Source: an uncultured Oscillospiraceae bacterium
GTDB lineage: Bacteria > Bacillota > Clostridia > Oscillospirales > Oscillospiraceae
Assembly: GCA_934667095.1 (NCBI GenBank)
Contig: CAKULE010000017.1
Span: forward strand, 1 to 58,178
DNA length: 58,178 nt
Reading direction: 5' to 3'
Under the pieces are notes generated by a model. That model did no database searches. It saw only the letters and a program-made list of their open reading frames with translations, and had not been told where the DNA came from. Shown one piece after another: positions 23,802 to 32,632 of this stretch. A program made the translations under genes and the position numbers. Positions within the stretch are counted from its first letter, which is position 1; every line of letters starts with the position of its first letter.

Positions 23802-26486
23802 TCATGCCGCCGCGCCGGGCTCAGGCTCCACAGGATCGACCGGCTCCACCGGCTCGGTGGGTTCGGGATCCACGGGCTCCGTGGGGTCCACTGAGGGATC
23901 GGTGGGCTCGGGGTCGGGCTCCGGTTCGGGCTCGGGCTCCAGATGGTTGGGGCAGTAGGGGTCCTCCAGCGTGTCGTAAAAATTGATGAGGGCGAAGTAG
24001 TCCTTCACCACCACGGTATCCTTCACCACCTCGCGGGTGTAGTCCACCATGGTGACCTCCTTGCGGTGCTCCTCGGGGCAGAGCTCGCTGGCCAGATAGT
24101 AGGCCCCGGTCTCCTGCCCGTTGGCATCCAGTATGGGGGACTCGGTGCAGATGACCACGGGCACGTGGCACTCGCAGTACTCCGTGGGGGCGTCCTCCTT
24201 CAGCAGACGGAAGGACTGGCTGTGATCGCCCCGGAGGTCGTTGGCGCAGTCGGTGGTGGCCAGCTTGCCGCAGTCGATGCAGGTCTTGACCGTGACAAGG
24301 TCGCTGGGCTCGGAGAAGCCGGCGGAGGGCAGGTCCCTGTGGAGGATGGACATGACCTTCTGCCAGAGGACAACAGAGGGATTGTCGTTGCCCACCCGCT
24401 CGTTATAGGGGTAGCCGGTCCAGACCACGGCGGTGTAGTAGGGGGTGTATCCCGCAAACCACAGGTCGAACTGGTTGTTGGTGGTACCGGTCTTGCCCGC
24501 TACGGTCTGGCCGGAGATGCGGGCGTTGTAGCCCGTGCCGGAGTTCACCGCGTTGGTGAGCACGTAGTTCATGTAGTAGGCGGTAGACTCCTTGATGACG
24601 TAGTCCGTGGAGGGGGTGTTGTCGATGAGCAGGTTGCCGTCGATGTCCTCCACCCGGAGATAGGTGGTGGGCTCGGTATAGGCACCATTGCGGGGGAAGG
24701 TGGCGAAGGCCGCCGCCATCTCATAGGTGGAGACGCCGTCGGTCAGGCCGCCCATGGCCAGCGGGCTCACGTCGATATCCGACCAGACCTTACCGTTGCT
24801 GTCCTCTCGGTAAGCCACCAGAGAGGTGATGCCGTACCGCTCGGTGAGGTATTCGTAGGAGGTCTGCGGCGTCACCATATCCGCCAGCACGTTGACGGCG
24901 ATGGTATTCAGGGACTGGGTCACGCCGTACATGATGGTGGTGAGGCCGCGGTAGTTGGCCACCACGTTCAGGGGCCAGACCCGATCGTTCAGCAGGCGGG
25001 GATTGTCATCGCTGACGGTGGCGGGGGTGATGAGGCCCATCTCAAAGGCCGGGGAGTACACCGACAGGGGCTTGATGGAGGAGCCAGGCTGCCGCAGGGC
25101 CTTGGCATTGTTCCAGCCGCGGTTGGTAGTCTTCTCGCCGATGCCGCCGGACATGGCCACCACATAGCCCGTGGAATTGTCCACCACGGTGATGCCGGAG
25201 GTCATCTGCTGGCCGCTGCGGGAGACGCGGTTCAGGTTGGACTGGTCATTGTAGACCTGATCCACCGCCGCCTGCACGTCGGGGTCATAGGGCACGTAGA
25301 TGCGCAAGCCGCCGCTGTACACCCGGGCGGTGATGAGCTCCCGGGAGAGGCCGGTCTGCTCCGTCAGGTCGGCGATCACCTCGTTGATGACCGCCTCCAC
25401 GTACCATGAGTAAGTGCTGGTGGCCTTGGTCTCGGCGGCGGTGCTGTCCTCCGCCGGCTGGTCCTTCCGGTCCCGGGCGAAGACCAGCTCCTCCGCCGCG
25501 GCGGCCTCATACTGGTCCATGGTGATCATGGGCTCGATGCTGGTGTCCTCAATGCCGGCCATCAGGCGCAGGATGCGCTGCTGGCGGTTCTTATTGTACT
25601 CCCGGCCGGTCCAGACCTCCGCGGGGCCGTAGTTGATCTCCCCGCAGACAGAGCAGGGCTCGTCCTCCTGCAGGGAGTAGGCGGTGATGCCGTTGGCCCT
25701 GCAGGTGAGGCAGGGATAGCGGTCGATGGAGATGGCGGCGTAGGGGCTGTACAGAGAGGGGTTATTGGTGATGCCCGCCAGGCTGGCGCACTCGGCCAGC
25801 GTAAGCTCAGACACGTCCTTGCCGAAGTAGCCCTTGGCCGCCGCCTGTACGCCGCTGTACCCGTTGCCGAGGTAAATGTAGTTGAGGTACCATGTGATGA
25901 TGGTCTTCTTGTCGTACCGGCGCTCCACATCCAGCGCGGTGAAGATCTCGCTGATCTTGCGGGTGACGGTGACATCATCATACTGGGTGAGGTTCTTCAC
26001 CAGCTGCTGGGTGATGGTGGAGCCGCCGAAAGTGTTGCGCATGCCGAGGAACATGTTCACAAAGGCACCCGCCGTGCGGTACCAGTCCACGCCGTTGTGC
26101 TGGTAGAAGCGCTTGTCCTCCACGGCGATGACGGCGTTGATGAGGTCCTGCGGGATGTCCTCATAGTCCACCCACTCCCGGTTTTCCTTCCCCACCAGGG
26201 TGGTCAGCTCCACAGGCAGGCCGGTGGCACTGTCATAGTAGTAGACCACGGAGTTCTCGTTCAGGGTGTAGTCGTCCAGATTCAGCGTGGCGTTGGGGAT
26301 CACGGAGTTTTTGATATAGGCTGCCGCAAAGCAGCTGAACAGCGCGCCGGTGACCACGCCGATCAGCAGCAGCGTGCCCAGCACCTGAAGGGCGCGGATG
26401 GCGATCCTGCCGCCCCTGGAGCGGCCGCGGCGCTTTTTCCGTGGCTCCTGCCCGTGACGATTTGTATTTGCAGTTGTATCAGACAT
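23802..26486 (-). CDS. Class A penicillin-binding protein
   Basis: A two-domain enzyme that polymerises glycan strands and cross-links peptides outside the membrane. The 894-residue protein has a basic N-terminus, a membrane segment (about 30-58), a GT51 domain with EDKRFYQHNGVD and GGSTITQQLVKN, then a transpeptidase with SxxK at 469-472, SLN at 525-527 and KTG at 665-667. A four-Cys insertion (C259, C262, C278, C281) follows NNPSLYSPY and is unusual. Near the end is a Cys-containing stretch typical of clostridial PBPs, then a Pro/Glu/Asp/Val-rich tail of about 50 residues. It is a single-gene unit. Confidence 0.95.
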   Translation of the reverse strand: MSDTTANTNRHGQEPRKKRRGRSRGGRIAIRALQVLGTLLLIGVVTGALFSCFAAAYIKNSVIPNATLNLDDYTLNENSVVYYYDSATGLPVELTTLVGKENREWVDYEDIPQDLINAVIAVEDKRFYQHNGVDWYRTAGAFVNMFLGMRNTFGGSTITQQLVKNLTQYDDVTVTRKISEIFTALDVERRYDKKTIITWYLNYIYLGNGYSGVQAAAKGYFGKDVSELTLAECASLAGITNNPSLYSPYAAISIDRYPCLTCRANGITAYSLQEDEPCSVCGEINYGPAEVWTGREYNKNRQQRILRLMAGIEDTSIEPMITMDQYEAAAAEELVFARDRKDQPAEDSTAAETKATSTYSWYVEAVINEVIADLTEQTGLSRELITARVYSGGLRIYVPYDPDVQAAVDQVYNDQSNLNRVSRSGQQMTSGITVVDNSTGYVVAMSGGIGEKTTNRGWNNAKALRQPGSSIKPLSVYSPAFEMGLITPATVSDDNPRLLNDRVWPLNVVANYRGLTTIMYGVTQSLNTIAVNVLADMVTPQTSYEYLTERYGITSLVAYREDSNGKVWSDIDVSPLAMGGLTDGVSTYEMAAAFATFPRNGAYTEPTTYLRVEDIDGNLLIDNTPSTDYVIKESTAYYMNYVLTNAVNSGTGYNARISGQTVAGKTGTTNNQFDLWFAGYTPYYTAVVWTGYPYNERVGNDNPSVVLWQKVMSILHRDLPSAGFSEPSDLVTVKTCIDCGKLATTDCANDLRGDHSQSFRLLKEDAPTEYCECHVPVVICTESPILDANGQETGAYYLASELCPEEHRKEVTMVDYTREVVKDTVVVKDYFALINFYDTLEDPYCPNHLEPEPEPEPDPEPTDPSVDPTEPVDPEPTEPVEPVDPVEPEPGAAA

Positions 26487-26596
26487 TCCAATACCTCCGA
26501 TGTATCCGCCGCAGAAGCCGCGGCGCTCCGGTGGGGCACTCAGTTCCGGTCCGGCCGGCGCGGTAACAGGCGCCGGAAGGTAGAAGTAACTGTGTG

Positions 26597-26625
26597 ATTA
26601 TAGCACAGCTGCGCCCTTTTGTCCA
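26597..26625 (-). promoter_or_regulatory. Promoter of the PBP gene
   Basis: Minus strand TGGACA (26625-26620), 17-base spacer, TATAAT (26602-26597) with an extended TG motif. The leader is about 105 bases and holds a CCGGCGC/GCGCCGG hairpin (26555-26576) of unknown meaning. Confidence 0.75.
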
Positions 26626-26663
26626 CACCCGGAGGCTGTCGCACAAAATTTCTCTACTACCCC

Positions 26664-26692
26664 TTGCATTTTACCCGCGCAGCAGATACAAT
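26664..26692 (+). promoter_or_regulatory. Promoter of the DUF1292 gene
   Basis: TTGCAT (26664-26669), 17-base spacer, TACAAT (26687-26692). It is divergent from the PBP promoter, with about 40 bases between the two. Confidence 0.75.
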
Positions 26693-26730
26693 ATAGCCGT
26701 AGGCCGAAAGGCCGGGAAGGAGCGAGCACG

Positions 26731-27033
26731 ATGGCTGATCTGGAAGAAGAGTACGGCCCCGATTTCATCACCGTCACCGATGAAGAGGGCAACGAATTCG
26801 AGCTGGAGCATCTGGGCACACTGGAGTACAACGGCTCTACCTACATGTCCTTTGTCCCCGCCGATATGGACGAGGAGGATGAGGACTTCGGCCTGATCCT
26901 GCTGAAGGTCATGGAAAAGGACGGCGAGGAGCTGCTGGCCGACATCGACGACGAGGCCGAGCTGGACGCCGTCTATGAGCAGTTCATGGACGTCCTGTTT
27001 GACGACGAGGAGGACGGCGGAGCGGACGAGTAA
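26731..27033 (+). CDS. DUF1292 acidic protein
   Basis: A 100-residue, very acidic protein. FITVTDEEGNEFELEHLGTL with Y-x-G-x-x-Y and a following LLKV stretch is the DUF1292 (YrzB-like) pattern. The function is unknown; in other Firmicutes it lies near ruvX and alaS, which are not here. It has its own promoter and GGAG ribosome site. The structured RNA begins within about 20 bases of its stop, so both may come from the same transcript. Confidence 0.9.
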   Translation: MADLEEEYGPDFITVTDEEGNEFELEHLGTLEYNGSTYMSFVPADMDEEDEDFGLILLKVMEKDGEELLADIDDEAELDAVYEQFMDVLFDDEEDGGADE

Positions 27034-27040
27034 CCCTCCG

Positions 27041-27294
27041 CTTTGACCCCTGCCGGGTTCTAACTACGTGATCCGCCTTTTCAAAACCGACACCTTTAAT
27101 ATGGGACGCCCCCCTCGCGCGGCGGTTCGCAGGCCTCCCGGCCCTCTTTACAGAGGACCCCGGATGTTGGAAGCGGTAATGCCAAGCGGGAGCGACCCAC
27201 CTGCATGTACGTGCAGGTCTTTGACTGGGCGACACGGCCATGGCGGGGGTTCTGACTGCAACGGGGGAGTGCCCTGCACTCCCCCGTTTTCTTT
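27041..27294 (+). ncRNA. ssrS: Structured RNA, probably 6S RNA
   Basis: No convincing coding frame spans this 431-base gap. A closing helix pairs ACCCCTGCC (27046-27054) with GGCGGGGGT (27242-27250), nine pairs with one G-T. Inside are hairpins CCTCT-TTAC-AGAGG (27143-27156) and ACCTGCA/TGCAGGT (27199-27218). An intrinsic terminator ends it. A long rod with a closing helix and a wide central bubble is the 6S RNA plan, and the position after DUF1292 and the overall look agree with clostridial 6S, but I identify it from memory of the fold, not by a search. Exact ends are uncertain and no separate promoter was found. Confidence 0.55.
27260..27294 (+). terminator. Terminator of the structured RNA
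   Basis: AACGGGGGAGTGC and GCACTCCCCCGTT pair across CCT and are followed by TTCTTT. Confidence 0.92.
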
Positions 27295-27345
27295 GGCTAT
27301 TTTGTAAATATTCAGCCGGCGGAAGCCCCTGCGGGCAATTTCTGC

Positions 27346-27374
27346 TTGCATGACGGGGGCCGGCGTGCTATAAT
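27346..27374 (+). promoter_or_regulatory. Promoter of the peptidyl-prolyl isomerase gene
   Basis: TTGCAT (27346-27351), 17-base spacer, TATAAT (27369-27374), about 90 bases before the start codon. Confidence 0.8.
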
Positions 27375-27464
27375 GCCCATACTCGGCACATCGTGGATGT
27401 GCCTTTGTTCCGTTTTCAGAACGCAACAACAACGCATCATTTACGTTTGAGAGGATTGATTTCC

Positions 27465-28961
27465 ATGAGCGCATCCAGAGAGAAGAAGCAGCGTCAGGGC
27501 ACGGAGCGGACCAACAAGGTCGATCAGGCTCAGGCCGCTTACAAGAAAAAGGCCCGCATCTACTCCGTCATCGCCATCGTAGTGGCTGTGGCGGTGGTGG
27601 CGTTGCTGGTCTATGGCTCCGGCATCTTTGAGAAGGGCAAGACGGCCGCCACCGTGGGCGGCGAGAAACTCACCGTGGGCGAGCTGGGCTACTACTATTA
27701 CGGCGCCCGGTATATGTACGCCCGGTATGGTCTGATCGACACCAGCAAGGCCGACGCCGATCAGGTCTACAACGCTGAGGAGAACAAGTCCTACCGGGAC
27801 TTCTTACTCGAGACCGCCCTGTCCACCGCCCAGCGCACCTTGGCCGTGTATGACAAAGCCATCGCCGCCGGCTACAAGGACGCCGATGTGAAGGACGATC
27901 TGGACGCGCAGGTCAGCACCATGAAGAGCTCTGCCGCCAACAACGGCTACAGCTACAAGTCCTACCTGATCGGCATCTACGGCGAGTACATGACCCCCGC
28001 CGTGTACGAGAAGCTGGTGACCCGCGAGTTGGTGGCCAACGCCTACTACGGCGACCTCTATAACGAGAAGAAGGACACCCTCACCGAGGAGGACCTGCAG
28101 AAGTACTATGAGGAGAACGCCGACAGCGTGGACACCTTTGAGTACTCCTACCTCTACTTCAAGGCCGACACCGTCTCCAGCTCCAACGACGACGGCAGCG
28201 AGCGCACCGAAGAGGAGATCGCCAAGCTGAAGGAAGAAGCCATGGCCGCCGTCAAGGGGAAGGCCGAGCTGGCTCTGGCCCAGTACAACAACGGCACCGA
28301 GATTGCCGACATCATCGAGGCCCGGGAGCCCTCCACCTCCGCCGACCACACCTCCGTGGTGGGCAAGGATTCCATCAGCTCCATCTATCGCGAGGATCTG
28401 CTGAAGCTGGACGACGGCGAGGCCGCCGTGGTGGAGTATGAGGGTTACGGCTATTACATGGTGGTCTTCCACGGCCGCCATCTGGACGAGTCCTCCACCG
28501 CCGACATCCGGCAGATCTACGTGGCCGCCGAGATGGAGGACGATGCGGACGAGCCCACCGAGGAGGCTTGGGCCGCCGCCAAGGCCAAGGCCGAGGAGAT
28601 TCTTGCCGCCTACGAGAGTGGCGAGAAGACTGCTGAGACCTTCGGCACGCTGGCCACCGACAACGGCATGAGCAACGCCGGCCTGAGCACCGCTGTGACC
28701 CGCGCCAATCTGGCCGACGACGCCCGGGGCGAGTGGGTCTTCGCCGATGGCCGCGTCGAGGGCGACACCACCGTAGTGAAGTTCGAGTCCGACAAGTACC
28801 ACGGCTACTATGTGCTGTACTTCCAGGGTGAGAACGATCCCACCTGGAAGAACACCGTGCGCAGCACCCTGACCTCTGACGCCATGACCGAGTGGATGGA
28901 CGGCTTCCTCGAGGAGTATCCCACTGAGCTGGGCTCCGGCGCCGAGCTGCTGGGCCACTGA
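27465..28961 (+). CDS. Membrane-anchored SurA/PrsA-like peptidyl-prolyl isomerase
   Basis: A probable folding helper for exported proteins. The 498-residue protein has a charged N-terminus (Lys, Arg and Gln-rich, about 30 residues), one membrane segment (about 36-58) and a long helical SurA-N-like region (70-210). Two parvulin-like parts follow: one ending ...EYEGYGYYMVVFHGRHLDE and a second ending YHGYYVLYFQGEND. It is anchored by a helix rather than by a lipobox as PrsA is. ATG 27465 has GAGAGGA upstream; the frame is open to 27393 but lacks a ribosome site there. Confidence 0.85.
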   Translation: MSASREKKQRQGTERTNKVDQAQAAYKKKARIYSVIAIVVAVAVVALLVYGSGIFEKGKTAATVGGEKLTVGELGYYYYGARYMYARYGLIDTSKADADQVYNAEENKSYRDFLLETALSTAQRTLAVYDKAIAAGYKDADVKDDLDAQVSTMKSSAANNGYSYKSYLIGIYGEYMTPAVYEKLVTRELVANAYYGDLYNEKKDTLTEEDLQKYYEENADSVDTFEYSYLYFKADTVSSSNDDGSERTEEEIAKLKEEAMAAVKGKAELALAQYNNGTEIADIIEAREPSTSADHTSVVGKDSISSIYREDLLKLDDGEAAVVEYEGYGYYMVVFHGRHLDESSTADIRQIYVAAEMEDDADEPTEEAWAAAKAKAEEILAAYESGEKTAETFGTLATDNGMSNAGLSTAVTRANLADDARGEWVFADGRVEGDTTVVKFESDKYHGYYVLYFQGENDPTWKNTVRSTLTSDAMTEWMDGFLEEYPTELGSGAELLGH

Positions 28962-28971
28962 ACCGACTGCA

Positions 28972-29008
28972 AACGGGCGCGCCGAATGAACGGCGCGCCC
29001 GTTTTTTT
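28972..29008 (+). terminator. Terminator after the isomerase gene
   Basis: AACGGGCGCGCCG and CGGCGCGCCCGTT pair across AATGAA, with a run of seven T. The next gene starts only about 18 bases later, so tcdA probably relies on read-through or an unseen promoter. Confidence 0.92.
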
Positions 29009-29025
29009 CTGAAAGGAGCATTTCC

Positions 29026-29748
29026 ATGAACGAACAATTTGACCGCATCCGCATGCTGCTGGGCTCTGCGGCTGTGGAGAAGCTGGCCGCCAGCCACGTG
29101 GCTGTGCTGGGTCTGGGCGGCGTGGGCAGCTGGTGTGCCGAGGCGCTGTGCCGCTCCGGCGTGGGGGAGATCACCCTGTTCGATCAGGACGAGGTGTCCG
29201 TGAGCAACCTCAACCGGCAGGCCGCCGCCCTCCACTCTACCGTGGGCATGAAAAAGGCGGAGGCACTGGCCCTCCGCCTGCGGGACATCAACCCGGACTG
29301 CGTGCTCCACCCCGTCTATGCCCGGTACGAGGCCGAGCGGCGGGAGGAGTTCTTCGCCGGGAACTACGACTATATCGTGGACGCCATCGATCTGGTAGCC
29401 TGCAAGCTGGACCTCATCGAGACCGCCCATAAGCGGGGCATCCCTATCATCTCCGCGCTGGGCACCGGCAATAAGCTGGACGCCCAGAAGCTGCGGCTGA
29501 CGGACATCTCCCGCACAGAGGGCTGCCCGCTGGCCCGGGTCATCCGCAAGGAACTGCGGAACCGGGGCATCCACCACCATCAGGTGGTCTTCTCCCCCGA
29601 GCTGCCCCACCGGGGCGAAGATGGCACGGAGGCCCCCCCTCCCGGCCGCAGGAGCGTCCCCGCCAGCGCCATGTGGGTGCCCGCCACGGCGGGCCTGCTG
29701 CTGGCTCAGGCCGTTATTTTGCAGCTCGGCGGCGTTCCCACCGAGTGA
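29026..29748 (+). CDS. tcdA: tRNA threonylcarbamoyladenosine dehydratase
   Basis: It cyclises the t6A modification at tRNA position 37 to ct6A using ATP. The 240-residue ThiF/E1-like protein has the nucleotide loop GLGGVGSWCAEAL, FDQDEVSVSNLNRQ, DAIDLVACKLDLIE and a C-terminal PASAMWVPATAGLLLAQ. AAAGGAG is upstream. Its 3' end overlaps the convergent PAP2 gene by 35 bases, with no terminator between them. Confidence 0.9.
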   Translation: MNEQFDRIRMLLGSAAVEKLAASHVAVLGLGGVGSWCAEALCRSGVGEITLFDQDEVSVSNLNRQAAALHSTVGMKKAEALALRLRDINPDCVLHPVYARYEAERREEFFAGNYDYIVDAIDLVACKLDLIETAHKRGIPIISALGTGNKLDAQKLRLTDISRTEGCPLARVIRKELRNRGIHHHQVVFSPELPHRGEDGTEAPPPGRRSVPASAMWVPATAGLLLAQAVILQLGGVPTE

Positions 29749-30274
29749 GCAACCACCGGGCCAGCAGCCCCCCCAGCAGACCGCACAGGGAGCCGATCAC
29801 CACGCCGGCCAGCACGTCGCTGGGGAAGTGGACGCCCACGTACAATCTGGACAGGCCCATCAGGACCGCGACGATCAGCGCCGCGGCCCTGATCTTTTTA
29901 TTAGGCGTGGCCACCCAGATGGCTGCGGCGAAGGCGAAGGCGGCGCAGGTGTGCCCTGAGGGGAAGGAGTTGGGGTCGCTGCTGCGCGTCAGGGTCTGAA
30001 AGCCCTCCATGACTACCCATGGCCGGGCCCGGCTCACCAGCGGCTTGATGGTGGCGTTCACCGCCAGCACGTCCACAATGAGGCCCGCCGCCGTATGGAG
30101 CCCCAGCCGGCGGGTCCGCTTGAAGGCCAGCAGCACCAGCGTAGCCACGATGAACAGCAGGCCCGCATTGCCCAGCGTGGAAAAGAGCACCACCGGGCCG
30201 TTGAGCCAGCTCATCCGGAGGTTTGCTGCGATCCAGCGCAGCACGCGCTCATCCAGCGCCTGTATCGCGCTCAT
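29714..30274 (-). CDS. PAP2-family membrane phosphatase
   Basis: A lipid phosphatase of 186 residues with about five membrane segments. The three PAP2 motifs are KPLVSRARP, PSGH (in NSFPSGHTCAAF) and SRLYVGVHFPSD. Candidates for its role are undecaprenyl diphosphate or phosphatidylglycerol phosphate dephosphorylation; sequence alone does not choose. The ATG at 30274 fits the AAAGGAG site better than the ATG at 30280, which is only three bases from it. Confidence 0.88.
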   Translation of the reverse strand: MSAIQALDERVLRWIAANLRMSWLNGPVVLFSTLGNAGLLFIVATLVLLAFKRTRRLGLHTAAGLIVDVLAVNATIKPLVSRARPWVVMEGFQTLTRSSDPNSFPSGHTCAAFAFAAAIWVATPNKKIRAAALIVAVLMGLSRLYVGVHFPSDVLAGVVIGSLCGLLGGLLARWLLTRWERRRAAK

Positions 30275-30291
30275 TGACATCGCTCCTTTGC

Positions 30292-30320
30292 TTGACCGGC
30301 AGGCAAAAAGCCGGTATAAT
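30292..30320 (+). promoter_or_regulatory. Promoter of the GT4-CsaB gene
   Basis: TTGACC (30292-30297), 17-base spacer, TATAAT (30315-30320). A CCGGC/GCCGG inverted repeat (30296-30314) fills the spacer and might be an operator. Confidence 0.75.
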
Positions 30321-30391
30321 AAATAAATACGTCACACGACGATTGTAGCGTATTCCCCGCTTCATTACAAGTCAAGATTTCGGAGGCTGAA

Positions 30392-32623
30392 ATGAAAGTC
30401 ATCCATCTCATCAGCGGCGGCGACAGCGGCGGCGCCAAGACCCATGTGTTCTCCCTGCTCCAGGGGCTGTCCCACCACATCAAGGCCGACATGGTGTGCT
30501 TCACCGAGGGGCCCTTCGCCCAGCAGGCCAGAGCGCTGGGCATCCCCACGGCGGTGCTGTCCGGCCGCAATATTTTCTCCGTGCTGCATCAGCTGCGCCA
30601 GCTGGTGCGGGAGGGTGATTACGACCTGATCCACTGCCACGGCTCCCGGGGCAACCTCATGGGCGCCCTGCTCCACCTGACCACCGGCCTGCCCGTGGTG
30701 ACCACCGTACACAGCGACCCGGAACTGGATTACATGGGCCGGTTCTTCGGGCGGCTGGTGTTCGGCTCCCTCAACGCGTGGGCCCTGCGGCGCATCCCGT
30801 ACCACATCGGCGTGTCCGACGCCATGGCAGACCTGCTCATCGACCGGGGCATCGCCGGGCGGGGCATCTACGCCATCTACAACGGCATCGAGTTCACCCC
30901 CGTCCCGCCCGCCGGGGACCGGCTGGCCTACCTGCGCGGACTGGGGGCCGAGGTGGACGAGGACTCCGTGGTGGTGGGCATCGCCGCCCGGCTGAACCCG
31001 GTGAAGGACATGTCCACCCTCATCCGGGGCTACGCCGCCGCCTACGCCCAGTGCCCCCGGCTGCGGCTGGTCATTGCCGGCGATGGCGAGGAGCTGGACA
31101 AGCTGAAGGCACTAACCCGCGAGCTGGGCGTGGAGCGGCTGGTGACCTTTGCAGGGTGGATCAACGGCATGGACGCCTTTTACAGCGCCATCGACATCAA
31201 TGCCCTCACCTCCCTGTCCGAGACCTTCCCCTACGCCCTCACCGAGGGCTCCCGCTACAAGCTGGCCACGGTGGCCTCCGCCGTGGGAGGCATCCCCAAC
31301 CTCATCGACAGCGGCGTGAACGGCTATCTCTTCCCCGCCGGGGACTGGGAGGCGCTGGGACACTGTCTGGCCGAGCTGGGCAGCAACGATCCGCTGCGGA
31401 TGGCCTTCGGCCAGCGGCTGTACGACAAGGCCTCCGTCAAGTTCTCCCTGGAGCGCACCATTGAGACCCAATTGGAGATCTATGAGAAGGTCCTCCGGCG
31501 GGAGGGTTGCTCCCGGGCCCACCGGGACGGGGCTGTGGTGTGCGGCGCCTACGGCCGGGGCAACGCCGGGGACGAGGCCATCATGCGGGCCATCGTGGCA
31601 GAACTGCGCTCCATCGATCCCGCCCTGCCCATCTGCATCATGACCCGCCGGCCCAAGCTGGCCCGGCGGGAGTGCCGCACCGAGGCGGTATACACCTTCA
31701 ACTGGCTCCGCTACCGGCGGGCCATGGCCACCGCCAAGCTGTACATCAACGGCGGCGGCTCCCTGATCCAGGACATCTCCAGCCGCCGGTCCCTGTGGTT
31801 CTATCTGTCCACCCTCACCACTGCCAAGCGGCAGGGCTGCAAGGTGATGATGTACGGCTGCGGCATCGGGCCGGTGAATTTCCCCTCCGACCGCACCCAC
31901 GCCGCCAAGATCATCGACCGCAGCGTGGACGTCATTACCCTGCGGGACGAGAACTCCGCCCGGGAGCTGGAGTCCATGGGGGTCACCCGCCCCCGGGTGA
32001 TCCTCGCCGCCGACCCCACCGTCACCCTCCCCCCTGCCGACCCGGAGCTGGCCCGGAAGCTCCTGCGGGACGCGGGGCTGAAGCCCGAGGCGGGACAGCG
32101 GTACGTGGGCGTGTCCATGCGGCCGTGGCACGGCTTTGAGGCCAAGGCCAGCCTGATCGCCGAGGCGCTGGACGGGCTGTATGCCGACCACGGGCTCATT
32201 CCCGTGTTCATCCCCATCGAGGCGCGGCTGGACGTGGGGGCTGCCAGCCAGGTGGCCGCCTGCCTCCGCCAAGCGCCCTACGCCATCCTATACGAGTCCC
32301 GGCAGGGGGAGCAGGTGTCCGCCCTGTTCGCCCAGATGGACATGGTGCTGTCCATGCGGCTGCACGCGCTGATCTTCTCTGCCGTCCACGGGGTCCCGCT
32401 GGTGGGCATCGTGTACGATCCCAAGGTGAGCGCCTTTCTGGACAGCGTGGGGCAGGACCTGTATGCCCCGCTGGCGGAGCTGACCACGGAAAGCCTCCGG
32501 GCCCAGCTGGAGCAGGCCGCCGCACGGCGGGACCAGCGGCCCCTGCTGGAGCAGAAGGCCCGCAGCCTGCTGGAGCTGGAAAAGAACAACCTGTCCGCCG
32601 CCCGCGGCCTGCTGAAGGGCTGA
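30392..32623 (+). CDS. Fused GT4 glycosyltransferase and CsaB-type pyruvyl transferase
   Basis: A 743-residue two-enzyme protein. Residues 1 to about 370 are a GT-B glycosyltransferase of family 4: SGGDSGGAKTHVFSLL at the start, LIHCHGSRGNLMG, AARLNPVKD and the late SETFPYALTEG nucleotide-sugar motif. About 378-743 are a polysaccharide pyruvyl transferase: CGAYGRGNAGDEAI, YINGGGSLIQD, YGCGIGPVN and SMRLHALIFSAVHGVP. CsaB adds pyruvate ketals to wall polysaccharide, which SLH-domain proteins bind in Bacillus. The frame is continuous. The next gene starts nine bases after the stop. Confidence 0.92.
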   Translation: MKVIHLISGGDSGGAKTHVFSLLQGLSHHIKADMVCFTEGPFAQQARALGIPTAVLSGRNIFSVLHQLRQLVREGDYDLIHCHGSRGNLMGALLHLTTGLPVVTTVHSDPELDYMGRFFGRLVFGSLNAWALRRIPYHIGVSDAMADLLIDRGIAGRGIYAIYNGIEFTPVPPAGDRLAYLRGLGAEVDEDSVVVGIAARLNPVKDMSTLIRGYAAAYAQCPRLRLVIAGDGEELDKLKALTRELGVERLVTFAGWINGMDAFYSAIDINALTSLSETFPYALTEGSRYKLATVASAVGGIPNLIDSGVNGYLFPAGDWEALGHCLAELGSNDPLRMAFGQRLYDKASVKFSLERTIETQLEIYEKVLRREGCSRAHRDGAVVCGAYGRGNAGDEAIMRAIVAELRSIDPALPICIMTRRPKLARRECRTEAVYTFNWLRYRRAMATAKLYINGGGSLIQDISSRRSLWFYLSTLTTAKRQGCKVMMYGCGIGPVNFPSDRTHAAKIIDRSVDVITLRDENSARELESMGVTRPRVILAADPTVTLPPADPELARKLLRDAGLKPEAGQRYVGVSMRPWHGFEAKASLIAEALDGLYADHGLIPVFIPIEARLDVGAASQVAACLRQAPYAILYESRQGEQVSALFAQMDMVLSMRLHALIFSAVHGVPLVGIVYDPKVSAFLDSVGQDLYAPLAELTTESLRAQLEQAAARRDQRPLLEQKARSLLELEKNNLSAARGLLKG

Positions 32624-32632
32624 GGTGGCGGT

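Noticed and set aside
23821..23950. Short repeats in the PBP tail taken as a CRISPR or tandem array
   Set aside because: They encode a Pro/Glu/Asp/Val-rich tail in frame, have no unique spacers and vary in length.
26555..26576. Hairpin in the PBP leader as a terminator or riboswitch
   Set aside because: No T-run and no alternative pairing; it is short and GC-rich as expected here.
27068..27307. Small open frames over the structured RNA
   Set aside because: No ribosome sites, Arg/Pro-rich translation, and the stretch folds as an RNA with a terminator.
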